From Streptomyces zingiberis (GTDB lineage: Bacteria > Actinomycetota > Actinomycetes > Streptomycetales > Streptomycetaceae): a DNA stretch of 64,000 bases. The position numbers and the translations under genes are program-made. The notes under the pieces were generated by a model, which made no database searches, had not been told where the DNA came from, and saw only the letters and a list, made by a program, of their open reading frames with translations. Position 1 is the first letter of the stretch; each line of letters begins with the position of its first letter. Of this stretch, positions 41,439-49,788 are shown piece after piece. Location: positions 186,001-250,000 of the forward strand of contig NZ_JAATEN010000005.1 of the NCBI RefSeq assembly GCF_012034935.1, written 5' to 3'.

Positions 41439-42935
41439 TCACAGCTCCCCCAGCCGGCGGATGACGGGGGCCACGCGCTGCACGCCGTGGCGGTAGGCAC
41501 CGCGCGCCGCCTCCCGCACGGCCCCGCGGACCACCTGCCGCATCCCGCGGGCGTCCGCGGCCTCGGCGCCGGATCCCGCGCCGGTCGGCGCGCCGCCGCT
41601 GTCCAGGCCGTAGCGGGCGAGGATGCCGGGCAGATAGCCGGGGGCGGTGACGGTGGTGTAGTAGGGCGTCACGGGGGGCAGGGCGGGCCGGTCCAGGAGC
41701 TTCGCGATCCGCTCCCGCGCCGCGTCGAACGCGCGCTCGTAACCGCCCTCGGCGGCGACCCCTTGGCGGGCGAGCCAGTCCGGGTCGGGCTCCGGCCGGT
41801 GGCCCTCGTCGAGCTCGTCCCAGGAGGCGAGGCAGCCGGAGCCGAGGAAGTGGTGGTTGCCCAGCGCCTCGCGGATGCCCAGATCGGTGAGCACGGCCGT
41901 GGGGATGCGGCGGTGCAGGGCCTCCAGGGCGGCGGTCGAGCTGACCGTCACCAGCAGGTCCGTCCGGTCCAGCACCTCGCCCATGTGCCCGTACACCAGG
42001 CGGCAGTTGATGGGCAGCCCGCCGGGCAGCCGGTTCACCAGCTTCTGGTACGGCAGTTCCTCGATGTGGGTGGTGTGCTCCCCCGGCTTGCTGCGGAGCT
42101 TGATCAGCACCTCGCGCTCCGGGTGGCGGCGCGCGTGTCCGGCGGCCCGCCGCAGCAGGTGGTCACGGCCCGCGCGGTCGGCGGGGACGGAGGGCTGGAC
42201 GGCGAAACAGACGGTGTAGGGGCGCTCCCCCGCGGCCGGCTCGCGGTACGGCGCGCCACCGAGGAACGGCAGCGCCGCCTCCACCACGCTCCCCGTTCCG
42301 GCGCGCACCCCGGCGTAGACGGCGCGGAAGCGCTCCGCGTCGTGCCGGGAGTTGGCCAGGACGACATCGGCGCCGTGGCGCAGCAGCAGCCCGTCGGCCA
42401 GCTTCTCGTAGACGACGCCGACATAGCCGGTGACGATCACGGGACGGCGTCCGGCCCGCGGCTCCGCGGCCACCGGCTCCCCGGTCGCCGTGGCGCTCAC
42501 CGGCTTCGGGGAGGGGTCCGCGCCCCGCGGCCCCCCGGGCTCCGCCGTCGGCGCCGTTCCCGCGCCCGTCTCCGGGACGGTCCCCGTTCCCGGGACCGGG
42601 CCCGTTGCCGTCCCCGCTTCCGCGAAGGCCCGGCGCAGACCGTGCAGCATGGCCTGGACGGCTCCGCCCACGCAGGCGAGCACGACCACGTCGTACCCCC
42701 CGGTGGTCACGGCGCGGAGAAAACCGGCGGTGGTCACCTCGCGGAGGGAGTCGGCGCGGATCCCCACCTCGTCGAGTTGACGGGCGGTGGGCGTGGCGCG
42801 GCCCCGGAGCAGGAAACCGTCGAGCCGCATTCCGGGAGCGATGCGGTGCGCGGTGAGCGCGCCCCATTTCCATCGCGTGTCGGAATCGGCTAGTACGGCC
42901 ACTCGCGGAGCGGCGGGACTGGTACTGACTGGCAC
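41439..42935 (-). CDS. Putative glycosyltransferase (DUF6716-like)
   Basis: 498 residues. Starts PVSTSPAAPRVAVLADSDTRWKWGALTAHRI; later YVGVVYEKLADGLLLRHGADVVLANS, EVLIKLRSKPGEHTTHIEELPYQKL and LVTVSSTAALEALHRRIPTAVLTDLGI, a GT-B-like pattern with a C-terminal nucleotide-binding half. A Pro/Gly insert lies near residue 120-170. I chose GTG 42935, which has TAGCGT seven nt upstream, over 42974. First gene of the minus-strand glycan operon, overlapping the next by 4 bp if that starts at its GTG. Divergent from the GT2 gene. Confidence 0.75.
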   Translation of the reverse strand: MPVSTSPAAPRVAVLADSDTRWKWGALTAHRIAPGMRLDGFLLRGRATPTARQLDEVGIRADSLREVTTAGFLRAVTTGGYDVVVLACVGGAVQAMLHGLRRAFAEAGTATGPVPGTGTVPETGAGTAPTAEPGGPRGADPSPKPVSATATGEPVAAEPRAGRRPVIVTGYVGVVYEKLADGLLLRHGADVVLANSRHDAERFRAVYAGVRAGTGSVVEAALPFLGGAPYREPAAGERPYTVCFAVQPSVPADRAGRDHLLRRAAGHARRHPEREVLIKLRSKPGEHTTHIEELPYQKLVNRLPGGLPINCRLVYGHMGEVLDRTDLLVTVSSTAALEALHRRIPTAVLTDLGIREALGNHHFLGSGCLASWDELDEGHRPEPDPDWLARQGVAAEGGYERAFDAARERIAKLLDRPALPPVTPYYTTVTAPGYLPGILARYGLDSGGAPTGAGSGAEAADARGMRQVVRGAVREAARGAYRHGVQRVAPVIRRLGEL

Positions 42936-42986
42936 GTCGAAGACGCTAGGAAGCGTTTCCGTTCCCCGGCCCAACTCAGTCTCAAC

Positions 42987-43048
42987 AACGGGTTAACAGG
43001 AAGTCGCCGGATGGCCAACCGGACGGCCCGGAAAGCGAGTTAACCGTT
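42987..43048. promoter_or_regulatory. Inverted GTTAAC elements in the glycan-cluster divergent promoter
   Basis: AACGGGTTAAC (42987-42997) and GTTAACCGTT (43039-43048) are inverted copies about 50 bp apart between the two divergent operons. A/T-rich hexamers are rare here, so a common regulator of both operons is plausible. The pair is unexplained by either promoter. Confidence 0.5.
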
Positions 43049-43122
43049 CCGCCATGCGTCGTTCACCATTGGTCCCACCAGGGGACAGAATGCACGGCGG
43101 AGGTCCGCGTAGTGTCGTCCGG

Positions 43123-44130
43123 GTGGTCAAGCTCTCCGTCATCGTGCCGTTCCACAACGTTCGCGCATTCGCACCGGACGCCCTGAGAAGCCTGCGTGCG
43201 AATGCAAGAGAGGATGTCGAATTCCTCCTCGTCGACGACTGTTCGACGGACGGCACCCGGGACGTCCTGGAGCGTGCCGAGAAGGAACTCCCGGGCTCCG
43301 TCCTGCTGCGGCACGAGCGGAACCTCGGGTCCGCCTCCGCCCGCAACACGGGTATCGACGCCGCCCGCGGGGAGTATCTGACGTTCCTCGACGGGGACGA
43401 CTGGTTCGCCCCCGGTCACTGCGCCGAGCTCCTCGGCGCCGTCGAGGCGCTCGGCTGCGACTTCCTCCGCATCGACCATGTGCGGTGCACGGGCCGGAAC
43501 CGCACGCTGTACCGGGTGCCGCACGGCCCGCGCAACGTCGTCCTCGACCCGCGCGACGCCATCCTGCCCGCGGAGCGCTCGACCTCCGTCGACTACGCGT
43601 ACGCCTGGGCGGGGATCTACCACCGGCGCCTCGCGGACGACGGCGTGCTGCGCTTCCCGGACGGTCTGCACACCGCCGAGGACCGGCCGTGGATCTGGCG
43701 GCTGCACCGGGAGGCCGCGTCCTTCGCGGTGGTCGGCCTGCACGGCGTCTTCTACCGGCGCGGCGTCACCTCGTCCCTGACGCAGATCGGCGACGTCCGG
43801 CAGCTCGACTTCATCCGCGCACTCGACCAGGTGATCGAGGAGACCCGGCAGGACCCGGAGGCGGAACGGTTCCTCCCGAAGGCGGTACGGACGTACTGCG
43901 CGATCATCGCCCACCATCTCGGCACCATGGAGAGGTTTGAACCGGCCGTGGCAGTTAAGTTGCGCTCGATGAGCGCCGCGGCCCTGCGGCGGATGCCGCA
44001 GGACGCCCTGAAGGACGCCCTGGACTCGATGGACCTGGAGCGCGGCTCGCGGCTCCGGCGGCTGCGACGGCGGCCGGCCATCGGCAGGACGGGCGCGGCG
44101 ACCGCCCCGGGCACGGAGGTGACGGTCTGA
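43123..44130 (+). CDS. Family 2 glycosyltransferase
   Basis: 335 residues. GT-A fold: KLSVIVPFHNVRAFAPDALRSL, EFLLVDDCSTDGT, ERNLGSASARNTGIDAARGEYLTFLDGDDW with the DxD motif DGDD, and TAEDRPWIWRLH as the acceptor loop. GTG at 43123 follows TAGTGT by 7 nt; an in-frame ATG at 43054 would read through the promoter. Probably adds a neutral sugar to the acid glycan backbone. Its stop overlaps the next start (TGATG). Confidence 0.88.
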   Translation: MVKLSVIVPFHNVRAFAPDALRSLRANAREDVEFLLVDDCSTDGTRDVLERAEKELPGSVLLRHERNLGSASARNTGIDAARGEYLTFLDGDDWFAPGHCAELLGAVEALGCDFLRIDHVRCTGRNRTLYRVPHGPRNVVLDPRDAILPAERSTSVDYAYAWAGIYHRRLADDGVLRFPDGLHTAEDRPWIWRLHREAASFAVVGLHGVFYRRGVTSSLTQIGDVRQLDFIRALDQVIEETRQDPEAERFLPKAVRTYCAIIAHHLGTMERFEPAVAVKLRSMSAAALRRMPQDALKDALDSMDLERGSRLRRLRRRPAIGRTGAATAPGTEVTV

Positions 44131-45713
44131 TGGCGGACTCGCTCACGCCGGAATCCCGGACGCAGAACCAGGCCGGGGACCGGGCCGGGGACCGGGCCGG
44201 GGACCGGGCCGGGCGGCGGCCGCAGGAGTGGCCGCGGCCGGAGGGGGAGCGGTCCGGCGGCCCCCGCGGCCGTACCCAGATCTTCCTCGCCTCCACCCTG
44301 TACGGCGTCGCGACGCTCGCCGCCGCCCTCGACGCGGGCTGCTGGGAGCCGTGCGACCGGCGGCTGCTGCTCGTCAGCAACAACGCCGCCACCCCGGAGA
44401 CCACGACCCCGCTCGACGCCATGCCGGGCTTCCGCCCGCTGCGCTCCCGCTTCGACCGGGTGCTCTCCTGGAACGACACCATCAGGCCGTACCACCCCGG
44501 CGGCTGGGCGCCGCGTCCCGACGACGTCCCCCTGTGGGAACGGCAGCTCCGGCGGGCCTGGGAACTCGGTGACGACGACCTGGAGATCGTCGTCGAGTCG
44601 ATCCAGGTGAACCCCGCGTCCGCCGTGGCGCAGCTCTTCCCGGACGCGGCCGTCGACGTCTACGCGGACGGCCTGATGAGCTACGGGCCGACCCGGGTGA
44701 AGCTCGACCCGCTGATCGGCACCCGCGTCCGCCGCCTGCTCCACCTCGATCTGGTGCCGGGCCTGCGCCCTCTGCTGCTCACCGAGTTCGAACGGGTGGA
44801 GCAGCGGATCGTGCCCGGTGCGGCCTTCACATCCGTGCTCGGCGAGGTGTCGGACGCGGTGGACGCGGACCTGCTCGGGTGGCCGGACCCCGCTTCCGGG
44901 ACCGACGCGGCCTCCGCCGCCTCCCCCGCCTCCACTCCTGGGCACGGGCCGGCGCCCGGCGCGCCCGCCCTGCTGCTGGGGCAGTACCTCTCCGCGCTGG
45001 ACATCCTCACCGCCGAGGAGGAGGAGCGGCTGCACGTACGGATGTTGCGCGGGGTCGCCGCGCTCGGCCACCGGCGGATCGTCTTCAAGCCGCACCCGAC
45101 CGCGCCCGCGCGCTGGTCGCGGACGCTGGAGAAGGAGGCCGGGGAGCTCGGTGTGGACCTCACCGTGCTGGACGTCCCCGTCCTGGCCGAAGTCCTCTAC
45201 CGGCGGATGCGCCCCGCGCTGGTCGTCGGCTGCTTCTCCACCGCGCTGCTGACCGCCGCCGTCTTCTACGGCCTGCCCGTCGCCCGCACCGGCACGGAGC
45301 TGCTGCTGGAACGGCTCAGCCCGTACCAGAACAGCAACCGCGTGCCGGTCACCATCGTCGACGCCCTCCTGCCCGACCTGGACGAGGACGGCGCGGTGCT
45401 CCGCGGGGCCACCGCCCCGGCGCTGCTGCGGTCCGGGGAACAGCTGACCGATCTGGTGTCGGCCGTGGGCTACGCCATGCAGGCCCAGCTCTACCCGGAA
45501 CTGCGCCCGGTGGCCGAGCGCTACCTCCGCGCCCACCTGGACCGCTACACGTGGCGGTACTTCAAGCGCCGGCGCCTCACCGCCCTCGCCCTCCCCGGCG
45601 CCGTCCCCTCACAGCTGGCCTTTCTGCCGCGCAACCCCACCGTGCGGCGCGCCGTCCGCCGGGCCCGCTCGGTGCGGCGCCGGATGACGCGGAAGGGCGG
45701 AAGCGGCCGGTGA
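44130..45713 (+). CDS. Polysialyltransferase-family glycosyltransferase
   Basis: 527 residues. After a short AGDR repeat (residues 15-27) the domain starts TQIFLASTLYGVATLAAAL. Conserved segments include VYADGLMSYGPTR, HRRIVFKPHPTAPARWSR (the HP motif of bacterial polysialyltransferases), VGCFSTALLTAAVFYGLPVARTG and SPYQNSNRVPVTIVDALLP. It would polymerise or extend the nonulosonic acid chain on the cytosolic face. A basic C-terminus (RRARSVRRRMTRK) may bind the membrane. Coupled to the GT2 gene. Confidence 0.85.
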   Translation: MADSLTPESRTQNQAGDRAGDRAGDRAGRRPQEWPRPEGERSGGPRGRTQIFLASTLYGVATLAAALDAGCWEPCDRRLLLVSNNAATPETTTPLDAMPGFRPLRSRFDRVLSWNDTIRPYHPGGWAPRPDDVPLWERQLRRAWELGDDDLEIVVESIQVNPASAVAQLFPDAAVDVYADGLMSYGPTRVKLDPLIGTRVRRLLHLDLVPGLRPLLLTEFERVEQRIVPGAAFTSVLGEVSDAVDADLLGWPDPASGTDAASAASPASTPGHGPAPGAPALLLGQYLSALDILTAEEEERLHVRMLRGVAALGHRRIVFKPHPTAPARWSRTLEKEAGELGVDLTVLDVPVLAEVLYRRMRPALVVGCFSTALLTAAVFYGLPVARTGTELLLERLSPYQNSNRVPVTIVDALLPDLDEDGAVLRGATAPALLRSGEQLTDLVSAVGYAMQAQLYPELRPVAERYLRAHLDRYTWRYFKRRRLTALALPGAVPSQLAFLPRNPTVRRAVRRARSVRRRMTRKGGSGR

Positions 45714-45840
45714 GGTGAGGGAACGGAAGCCGGGCGGCGGGCCCCGGGAACTGGAAGGCCGAGTTCACGGGGTCCGGGCGGCCGGACGGCCCGTCCGGGC
45801 CGGCTCAGGCGCCGGGCGGCCGGCGGGGAAGGGCCGGCTC

Positions 45841-46623
45841 CTACATCACCACCACGGAGTTCTTGCCGCCGTCCACGCTCAGGACGGCGCCCTGGATGTA
45901 GGAGGCCCGGGGCGAGACCAGGAACCGGATGGCCTCGGCGACTTCCTCCGGCGTACCGCCGCGGCCCGCCGGCAGGCTCGCGAGGTAGTTCCCGAACATG
46001 TCGCGCATGTGCTCGTTCACCCGGGTGAGGATGAAACCGGGGTCGACGGAGTTGACCCGCACACCACGAGGCCCGTACTCGGCGGTCCACGACTTCGTCA
46101 GCATGCTCAGGGCCGCCTTGGCCGCCTGGAAGGCGCTCGTACCCGACGCCGCCATCCTGGTGCTGAGGCTGCCGACGTTGACGATCGCGCCCCGGCCGCG
46201 ATCGGCCATGGCCGGCGCGAACGCTCCCGTGAGGAGGTACGGCGCCTTCACATTCAGGTTGAAGGCCCTGTCGAACATCTCCTCCGTCGTCTCCTCGGTC
46301 GGCGCGAAGCCCCCTCCACCGGCGTTGTTGACGAGCACATCCAGCGGTTCACCGCTCAGGGCCTGCCGCACCTCGCCGACCAGGCGGTGCACCGCCGCCA
46401 TGTCGGTGAAGTCGGCGACCAGGTCCACCGCCCGCCCACCGGCCGACTCGATCATTCTCCGGGTCTCCGCGGCCCGGTCCCCGTCCCGGCCGCAGACCAC
46501 GATCGCGTAGCCGTCCTCGGCCAGCCGCAGCGCTGTCGCCTGTCCGATCCCGCTCGTCGAACCGGTGACCAGGGCCCACGAACCCCGCGCCGCGGCCGTG
46601 TCCGGCTCCGTCGTCCCGCCCAT
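45841..46623 (-). CDS. SDR-family oxidoreductase with Tyr-to-Phe change
   Basis: 260 residues. Classical SDR: cofactor motif TGSTSGIGQ near residue 20, NNAGGGGF, NLNVKAPYL asparagine, VNVGSLSTR serine and a C-terminal SVDGGKNS. The catalytic YxxxK reads FQAAK, with TTC codon for Phe, so the general acid is missing. It may be inactive, bind a ligand, or use another residue. ATG 46623 has GAGGAGGAG upstream. Convergent with the glycan operon and divergent from the VOC gene; no functional link seen. Confidence 0.85.
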   Translation of the reverse strand: MGGTTEPDTAAARGSWALVTGSTSGIGQATALRLAEDGYAIVVCGRDGDRAAETRRMIESAGGRAVDLVADFTDMAAVHRLVGEVRQALSGEPLDVLVNNAGGGGFAPTEETTEEMFDRAFNLNVKAPYLLTGAFAPAMADRGRGAIVNVGSLSTRMAASGTSAFQAAKAALSMLTKSWTAEYGPRGVRVNSVDPGFILTRVNEHMRDMFGNYLASLPAGRGGTPEEVAEAIRFLVSPRASYIQGAVLSVDGGKNSVVVM

Positions 46624-46921
46624 ACGTTGTCTCCTCCTCGGCGGAGCGCACCCCCATACGCCCGCGGTCCTGGCCAGATCTGACTGGGCGTCATCATGCC
46701 GCAGGGGTACGGAACCCGTCCGGGTGGGGCGCCCCGGGACATCACCTCCCGCGGGCCGGGGCCCGGTTCCCCGGGCCCGGCGTTCGTCCGTCGCCGCCGG
46801 AGGTGCCGACCGGCCCGGGCGAGCGGGCATGGACGGGGATGCCCCGGCCGGCTGCCCGGTGTCCGGGCTCCACTCGTCGCGAACCGGCGGACGCCGGGTG
46901 GGGTGGTCTACGCTGCCCCTC

Positions 46922-47299
46922 GTGATCGCCAAGATGCAGTGCGTGGTGCTGGACTGCGCGGACGCCGGGGAACTGGCCCGGTTCTACCATTCGCTGTTCG
47001 GGGGCGCGCTGAACCGGCCCGATCCACGGTGGTCACTGGACGGCGACTGGGCGACGCTCCACACCGCCACCGGCCTCGTCCTCGCGTTCCAGCGGGTCGA
47101 GGACCACCGGCCGCCGCGGTGGCCGGACCCCGGCCACCCTCAGCAGTTCCATCTCGACCTGGAGGTCGAGGACGTGGACCGGGCCCAGGAAGAGGTCCTC
47201 CGGCTGGGCGCGGTGCTGCTCGACCGCGGCGAGGGACAGCGCGGCTGGCGGGTCTTCGCCGACCCCGCGGGCCACCCCTTCTGCCTCGTCCGTCACTGA
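46922..47299 (+). CDS. VOC-superfamily (glyoxalase-like) protein
   Basis: 125 residues: MQCVVLDCADAGELARFYHSLFGG starts the first betaalphabetabetabeta unit, FHLDLEVEDVDRAQEEVLRLGAVLL the second, ending RVFADPAGHPFCLV. Such proteins in Streptomyces are of unknown substrate. GTG 46922 follows TACGCT (46909-46914) by 7 nt, so the mRNA is probably leaderless. Confidence 0.88.
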   Translation: MIAKMQCVVLDCADAGELARFYHSLFGGALNRPDPRWSLDGDWATLHTATGLVLAFQRVEDHRPPRWPDPGHPQQFHLDLEVEDVDRAQEEVLRLGAVLLDRGEGQRGWRVFADPAGHPFCLVRH

Positions 47300-47384
47300 C
47301 CGGCCCGGCCGCCCGGAGAGCCCGGCCCGGCCCGAGCCGGCCGCCCCGCCCCGCCGCGCGGCGTGACGGCCCGTTCCGCACCCC

Positions 47385-47666
47385 TCACGCCGTCAGCGCG
47401 TCCGCGGGGCGGTCCCCTTCCTCGACCGGCGCGCAGACGGCGGCCAGTTGATCCATCGAGACGCCCAGCGCGCCGGCCAGAGCCGCCACGGTGAAGAAGG
47501 CGGGGGTCGGCGCGCGGCCGGTCTCGATCTTCCGCAGCGTCTCCGCCGAGACGCCCGCCGCGGCGGCGATCTCCGCCATGCTGCGCCGCCCACGCGCCTC
47601 ACGCAGCAGTGCGCCCAGCCGTTCTCCGCGCTGCCGCTCCCACGGAGTCAGAGGATTTCTCACCAT
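47385..47666 (-). CDS. Small XRE-family regulator
   Basis: 93 residues: TPWERQRGERLGALLREARGRRSMAEIAAAAGVSAETLRKIETGRAPTPAFF is a lambda-repressor-like helix-turn-helix. It has almost nothing beyond the DNA-binding domain. ATG 47666 follows TAGTAT by 7 nt, and ATACCGGTAT lies over the promoter. Divergent from a methionine aminopeptidase, which it probably controls along with itself. Confidence 0.88.
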   Translation of the reverse strand: MVRNPLTPWERQRGERLGALLREARGRRSMAEIAAAAGVSAETLRKIETGRAPTPAFFTVAALAGALGVSMDQLAAVCAPVEEGDRPADALTA

Positions 47667-47673
47667 GACCGTG

Positions 47674-47691
47674 ATACTAATACCGGTATAA
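47674..47691. promoter_or_regulatory. ATACCGGTAT operator of the XRE/map pair
   Basis: The 10-bp perfect palindrome ATACCGGTAT (47680-47689) overlaps TAGTAT (47679-47674), the -10 of the XRE gene. Its A/T ends stand out in this DNA. An autoregulatory XRE site is the natural reading. Confidence 0.65.
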
Positions 47692-47911
47692 GAATTGGGT
47701 TGGACCGGGTGCCGTCCGTGGCCGGGACCCGTACGGCCCGGCCTGCCCGTCCGGCGCCCGGCCGCAGTCGCCCCGGCCGCGGACGGGCCACGGACGGCCG
47801 CGTGGCGCCGGGCGGGGCGGGGCCGGGCGGGACGGGGGCCACGGCCTGCCGCACGGCAACCGGACAGCGGTACCGAGGACAAGAGCCGGGCACTCCGGAC
47901 ACGGGAAAGGC

Positions 47912-48688
47912 ATGAGGGACATGGTGGAGATCAAGAGCGCGGCGGCACTCGAGGCCATGCGGGAGGCGGGGCGCGTCGTGGCCCACGCGCTCGCCGCCGC
48001 GGAGAAGACCGCGGAGGTGGGCGTGTCACTGGGGGAACTGGACGAGGCGGCGCGCTCGGTGCTGAGCGCGGCCGGCGCGCGCTCCCCCTTCCTCGGCTAC
48101 CGTCCGTCCTTCGCGCCCGTGCCGTTCCCGGCCGTGCTCTGCGTCTCGGTCAACGACGCCCTCGTCCACGGCATCCCGGGCGACTACCGCCTCCGTGACG
48201 GTGATCTGGTCAGCGTCGACTGCGGTGCCGAACTCGACGGCTGGACCGGGGACGCCGCCACCAGCTTCGTCGTCGGCACCCCGCGCGCCGAGGATCTGAC
48301 GCTGATCGCCACCGCCCGGGAAGCGCTGACGGCCGGGATCGCCAAGGCCACGGCGGGAGGACGGCTCGGGGACATCTCGCACGCCATCGGCTCCGTCGCC
48401 GAAGGCGCCGGGTACGGCATGCCCCTGGACTTCGGCGGCCACGGCATCGGCCGCCGCATGCACGAGGACCCGCACGTCGCCAACCGGGGCCGGCCCGGCC
48501 GGGGTTACCCGCTGCGCCCCGGGCTGACGCTCGCCATCGAGCCGATGCTCATGGCGGGCGGACGGGACGAGTACGTCACCGACCCCGACGGCTGGACCCT
48601 CCGCACCGCCGACGGCAGCCGGGCGGCCCACATGGAGCACACCATCGCGGTCACGGAGGAGGGCCCCCGCATCCTGACCCTGCCGTGA
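47912..48688 (+). CDS. map: Type I methionine aminopeptidase
   Basis: 258 residues. Pita-bread fold with five metal ligands visible: SVDCGAELDGWTGDAATSF (two Asp), GHGIGRRMHEDPHV (His), LAIEPML (Glu) and MEHTIAVTEE (Glu). Removes initiator methionine. ATG 47912 has AAAGG three nt upstream; ATG 47921 after GAGGG is a second option. Streptomyces has several map genes; this one, paired with an XRE regulator, is likely a non-housekeeping copy. Confidence 0.93.
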   Translation: MRDMVEIKSAAALEAMREAGRVVAHALAAAEKTAEVGVSLGELDEAARSVLSAAGARSPFLGYRPSFAPVPFPAVLCVSVNDALVHGIPGDYRLRDGDLVSVDCGAELDGWTGDAATSFVVGTPRAEDLTLIATAREALTAGIAKATAGGRLGDISHAIGSVAEGAGYGMPLDFGGHGIGRRMHEDPHVANRGRPGRGYPLRPGLTLAIEPMLMAGGRDEYVTDPDGWTLRTADGSRAAHMEHTIAVTEEGPRILTLP

Positions 48689-48764
48689 CGAGGGACGGCG
48701 GGGCCGGCCGGGGGAGGCGGCAGTTCGCGACGGCGGGTCCGCCGGGCCTCCCGGGCCGGCGCCG

Positions 48765-49481
48765 TCAGCCCGGGAGGCCGAAGAGTTCCCGGCAGGGCGC
48801 CAGACCGTGGATCTCGACCGGCACGGTCCGGTGCGCCTCCCACGCGGCGCGGTCCAGGCGCATCCGCCGCAGCGTCCGGGCCCGGCCGCGCACCGCGAGC
48901 ACCTGCTCGCCGTCCGGGCGGTAGCCGAGCTTGCGGGAGACACCCGCCGAGGGGCCGTTCTCCACCATGGCACCGGTGGTCATCGAACGGGCACCGAGCC
49001 CTTCGAACGCGAGGTGCAGCACGGCAGCGCGCATCTCCGTCCCCGTGCCCTTGCCCTGGTGGGGCAGGCCGAGCCAGGAGCCGGTCTCCGCCTCGCGGGT
49101 CACGGCGTAGTCGGAGGCGGTCATGTCCTGCCTGCCGACCACCTCCCCGTCACGGAGCACGGCGAAGGACAGCGTCCACCTCTCCGGCCGCCACTCGGCG
49201 ACCGTGCCCAGCACATGCTGGAAGGTGGCGCGGGCGACCTCCTCCGGAGTGCCGGCCGTCCAGGGGAAGGAGAACGGCATCTCCGCCGGGTCGTGCACCC
49301 CGCCCGCCGCGACGGAGGCCAGCCGGTCCAGCAGCGGAAGGTCCGGCAGCCGCAGTTCGAGCCGGGGCGTCGTGACGCGGAGGCCGTACAGCGGCCAGTG
49401 GCGCGCCGGGGGGACCGGCCGGCGTGGCTCCTGAGGGTGCGCGCCCGGCTCGTGAGGTTCGGGCGGTTCGTGCGTCTCCAT
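48765..49481 (-). CDS. GNAT-family N-acetyltransferase
   Basis: 238 residues, RimJ/RimL type: LRVTTPRLELRLPDLPLLDRLA, WTLSFAVLRDGEVVGRQDMTASDY, ETGSWLGLPHQGKGTGTEMRAAVLHLAFE (acetyl-CoA loop QGKGTG) and VSRKLGYRPDG. Acceptor unknown. ATG 49481 follows CAGGAT by 6 nt. Convergent with map. Its 5' end abuts the truncated DUF5753 remnant on the other strand. Confidence 0.88.
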   Translation of the reverse strand: METHEPPEPHEPGAHPQEPRRPVPPARHWPLYGLRVTTPRLELRLPDLPLLDRLASVAAGGVHDPAEMPFSFPWTAGTPEEVARATFQHVLGTVAEWRPERWTLSFAVLRDGEVVGRQDMTASDYAVTREAETGSWLGLPHQGKGTGTEMRAAVLHLAFEGLGARSMTTGAMVENGPSAGVSRKLGYRPDGEQVLAVRGRARTLRRMRLDRAAWEAHRTVPVEIHGLAPCRELFGLPG

Positions 49482-49587
49482 GACCGAATCCTGCCGAACC
49501 ACGCAGGTAGGCGTCGAATGCATTACCGGGCGGCGCGGGCTTCCAGGCGCTCCGTTCGACGCCGAAGACTTCGCGGGTTCCGGGTAC

Positions 49588-49779
49588 TCAACGCTCTACC
49601 TGAGCGGCTCCGTTCCACAACTCGACACGGTTCAGTTCGACACCGCGCACGGTTGTAATTTCATCGACGCCGAGTCGAAGCTGCGACGCTACCGGGCACT
49701 CCTGGAGTCCATGACGTCCTCAGCCCTGGACCCCGGCGCCTCACAAGCATTGATCAACGACATCGCCGAACAGCTCTGA
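49588..49779 (+). pseudogene. C-terminal remnant of an XRE-DUF5753 regulator
   Basis: Only the last 63 or so residues match the DUF5753 end (YSTLYLSGSVPQLDTVQFDTAHG, FIDAESKLRRYRALLESM, GASQALINDIAEQL). Full regulators are about 280 residues with an N-terminal helix-turn-helix, and the upstream sequence belongs to the GNAT gene promoter. So the DNA-binding half is lost, probably by deletion. The frame is open from 49480, which could still give a 99-residue protein. It precedes the DUF397 gene, the normal partner, by 9 bp. Confidence 0.75.
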
Positions 49780-49788
49780 GGGGTATCG

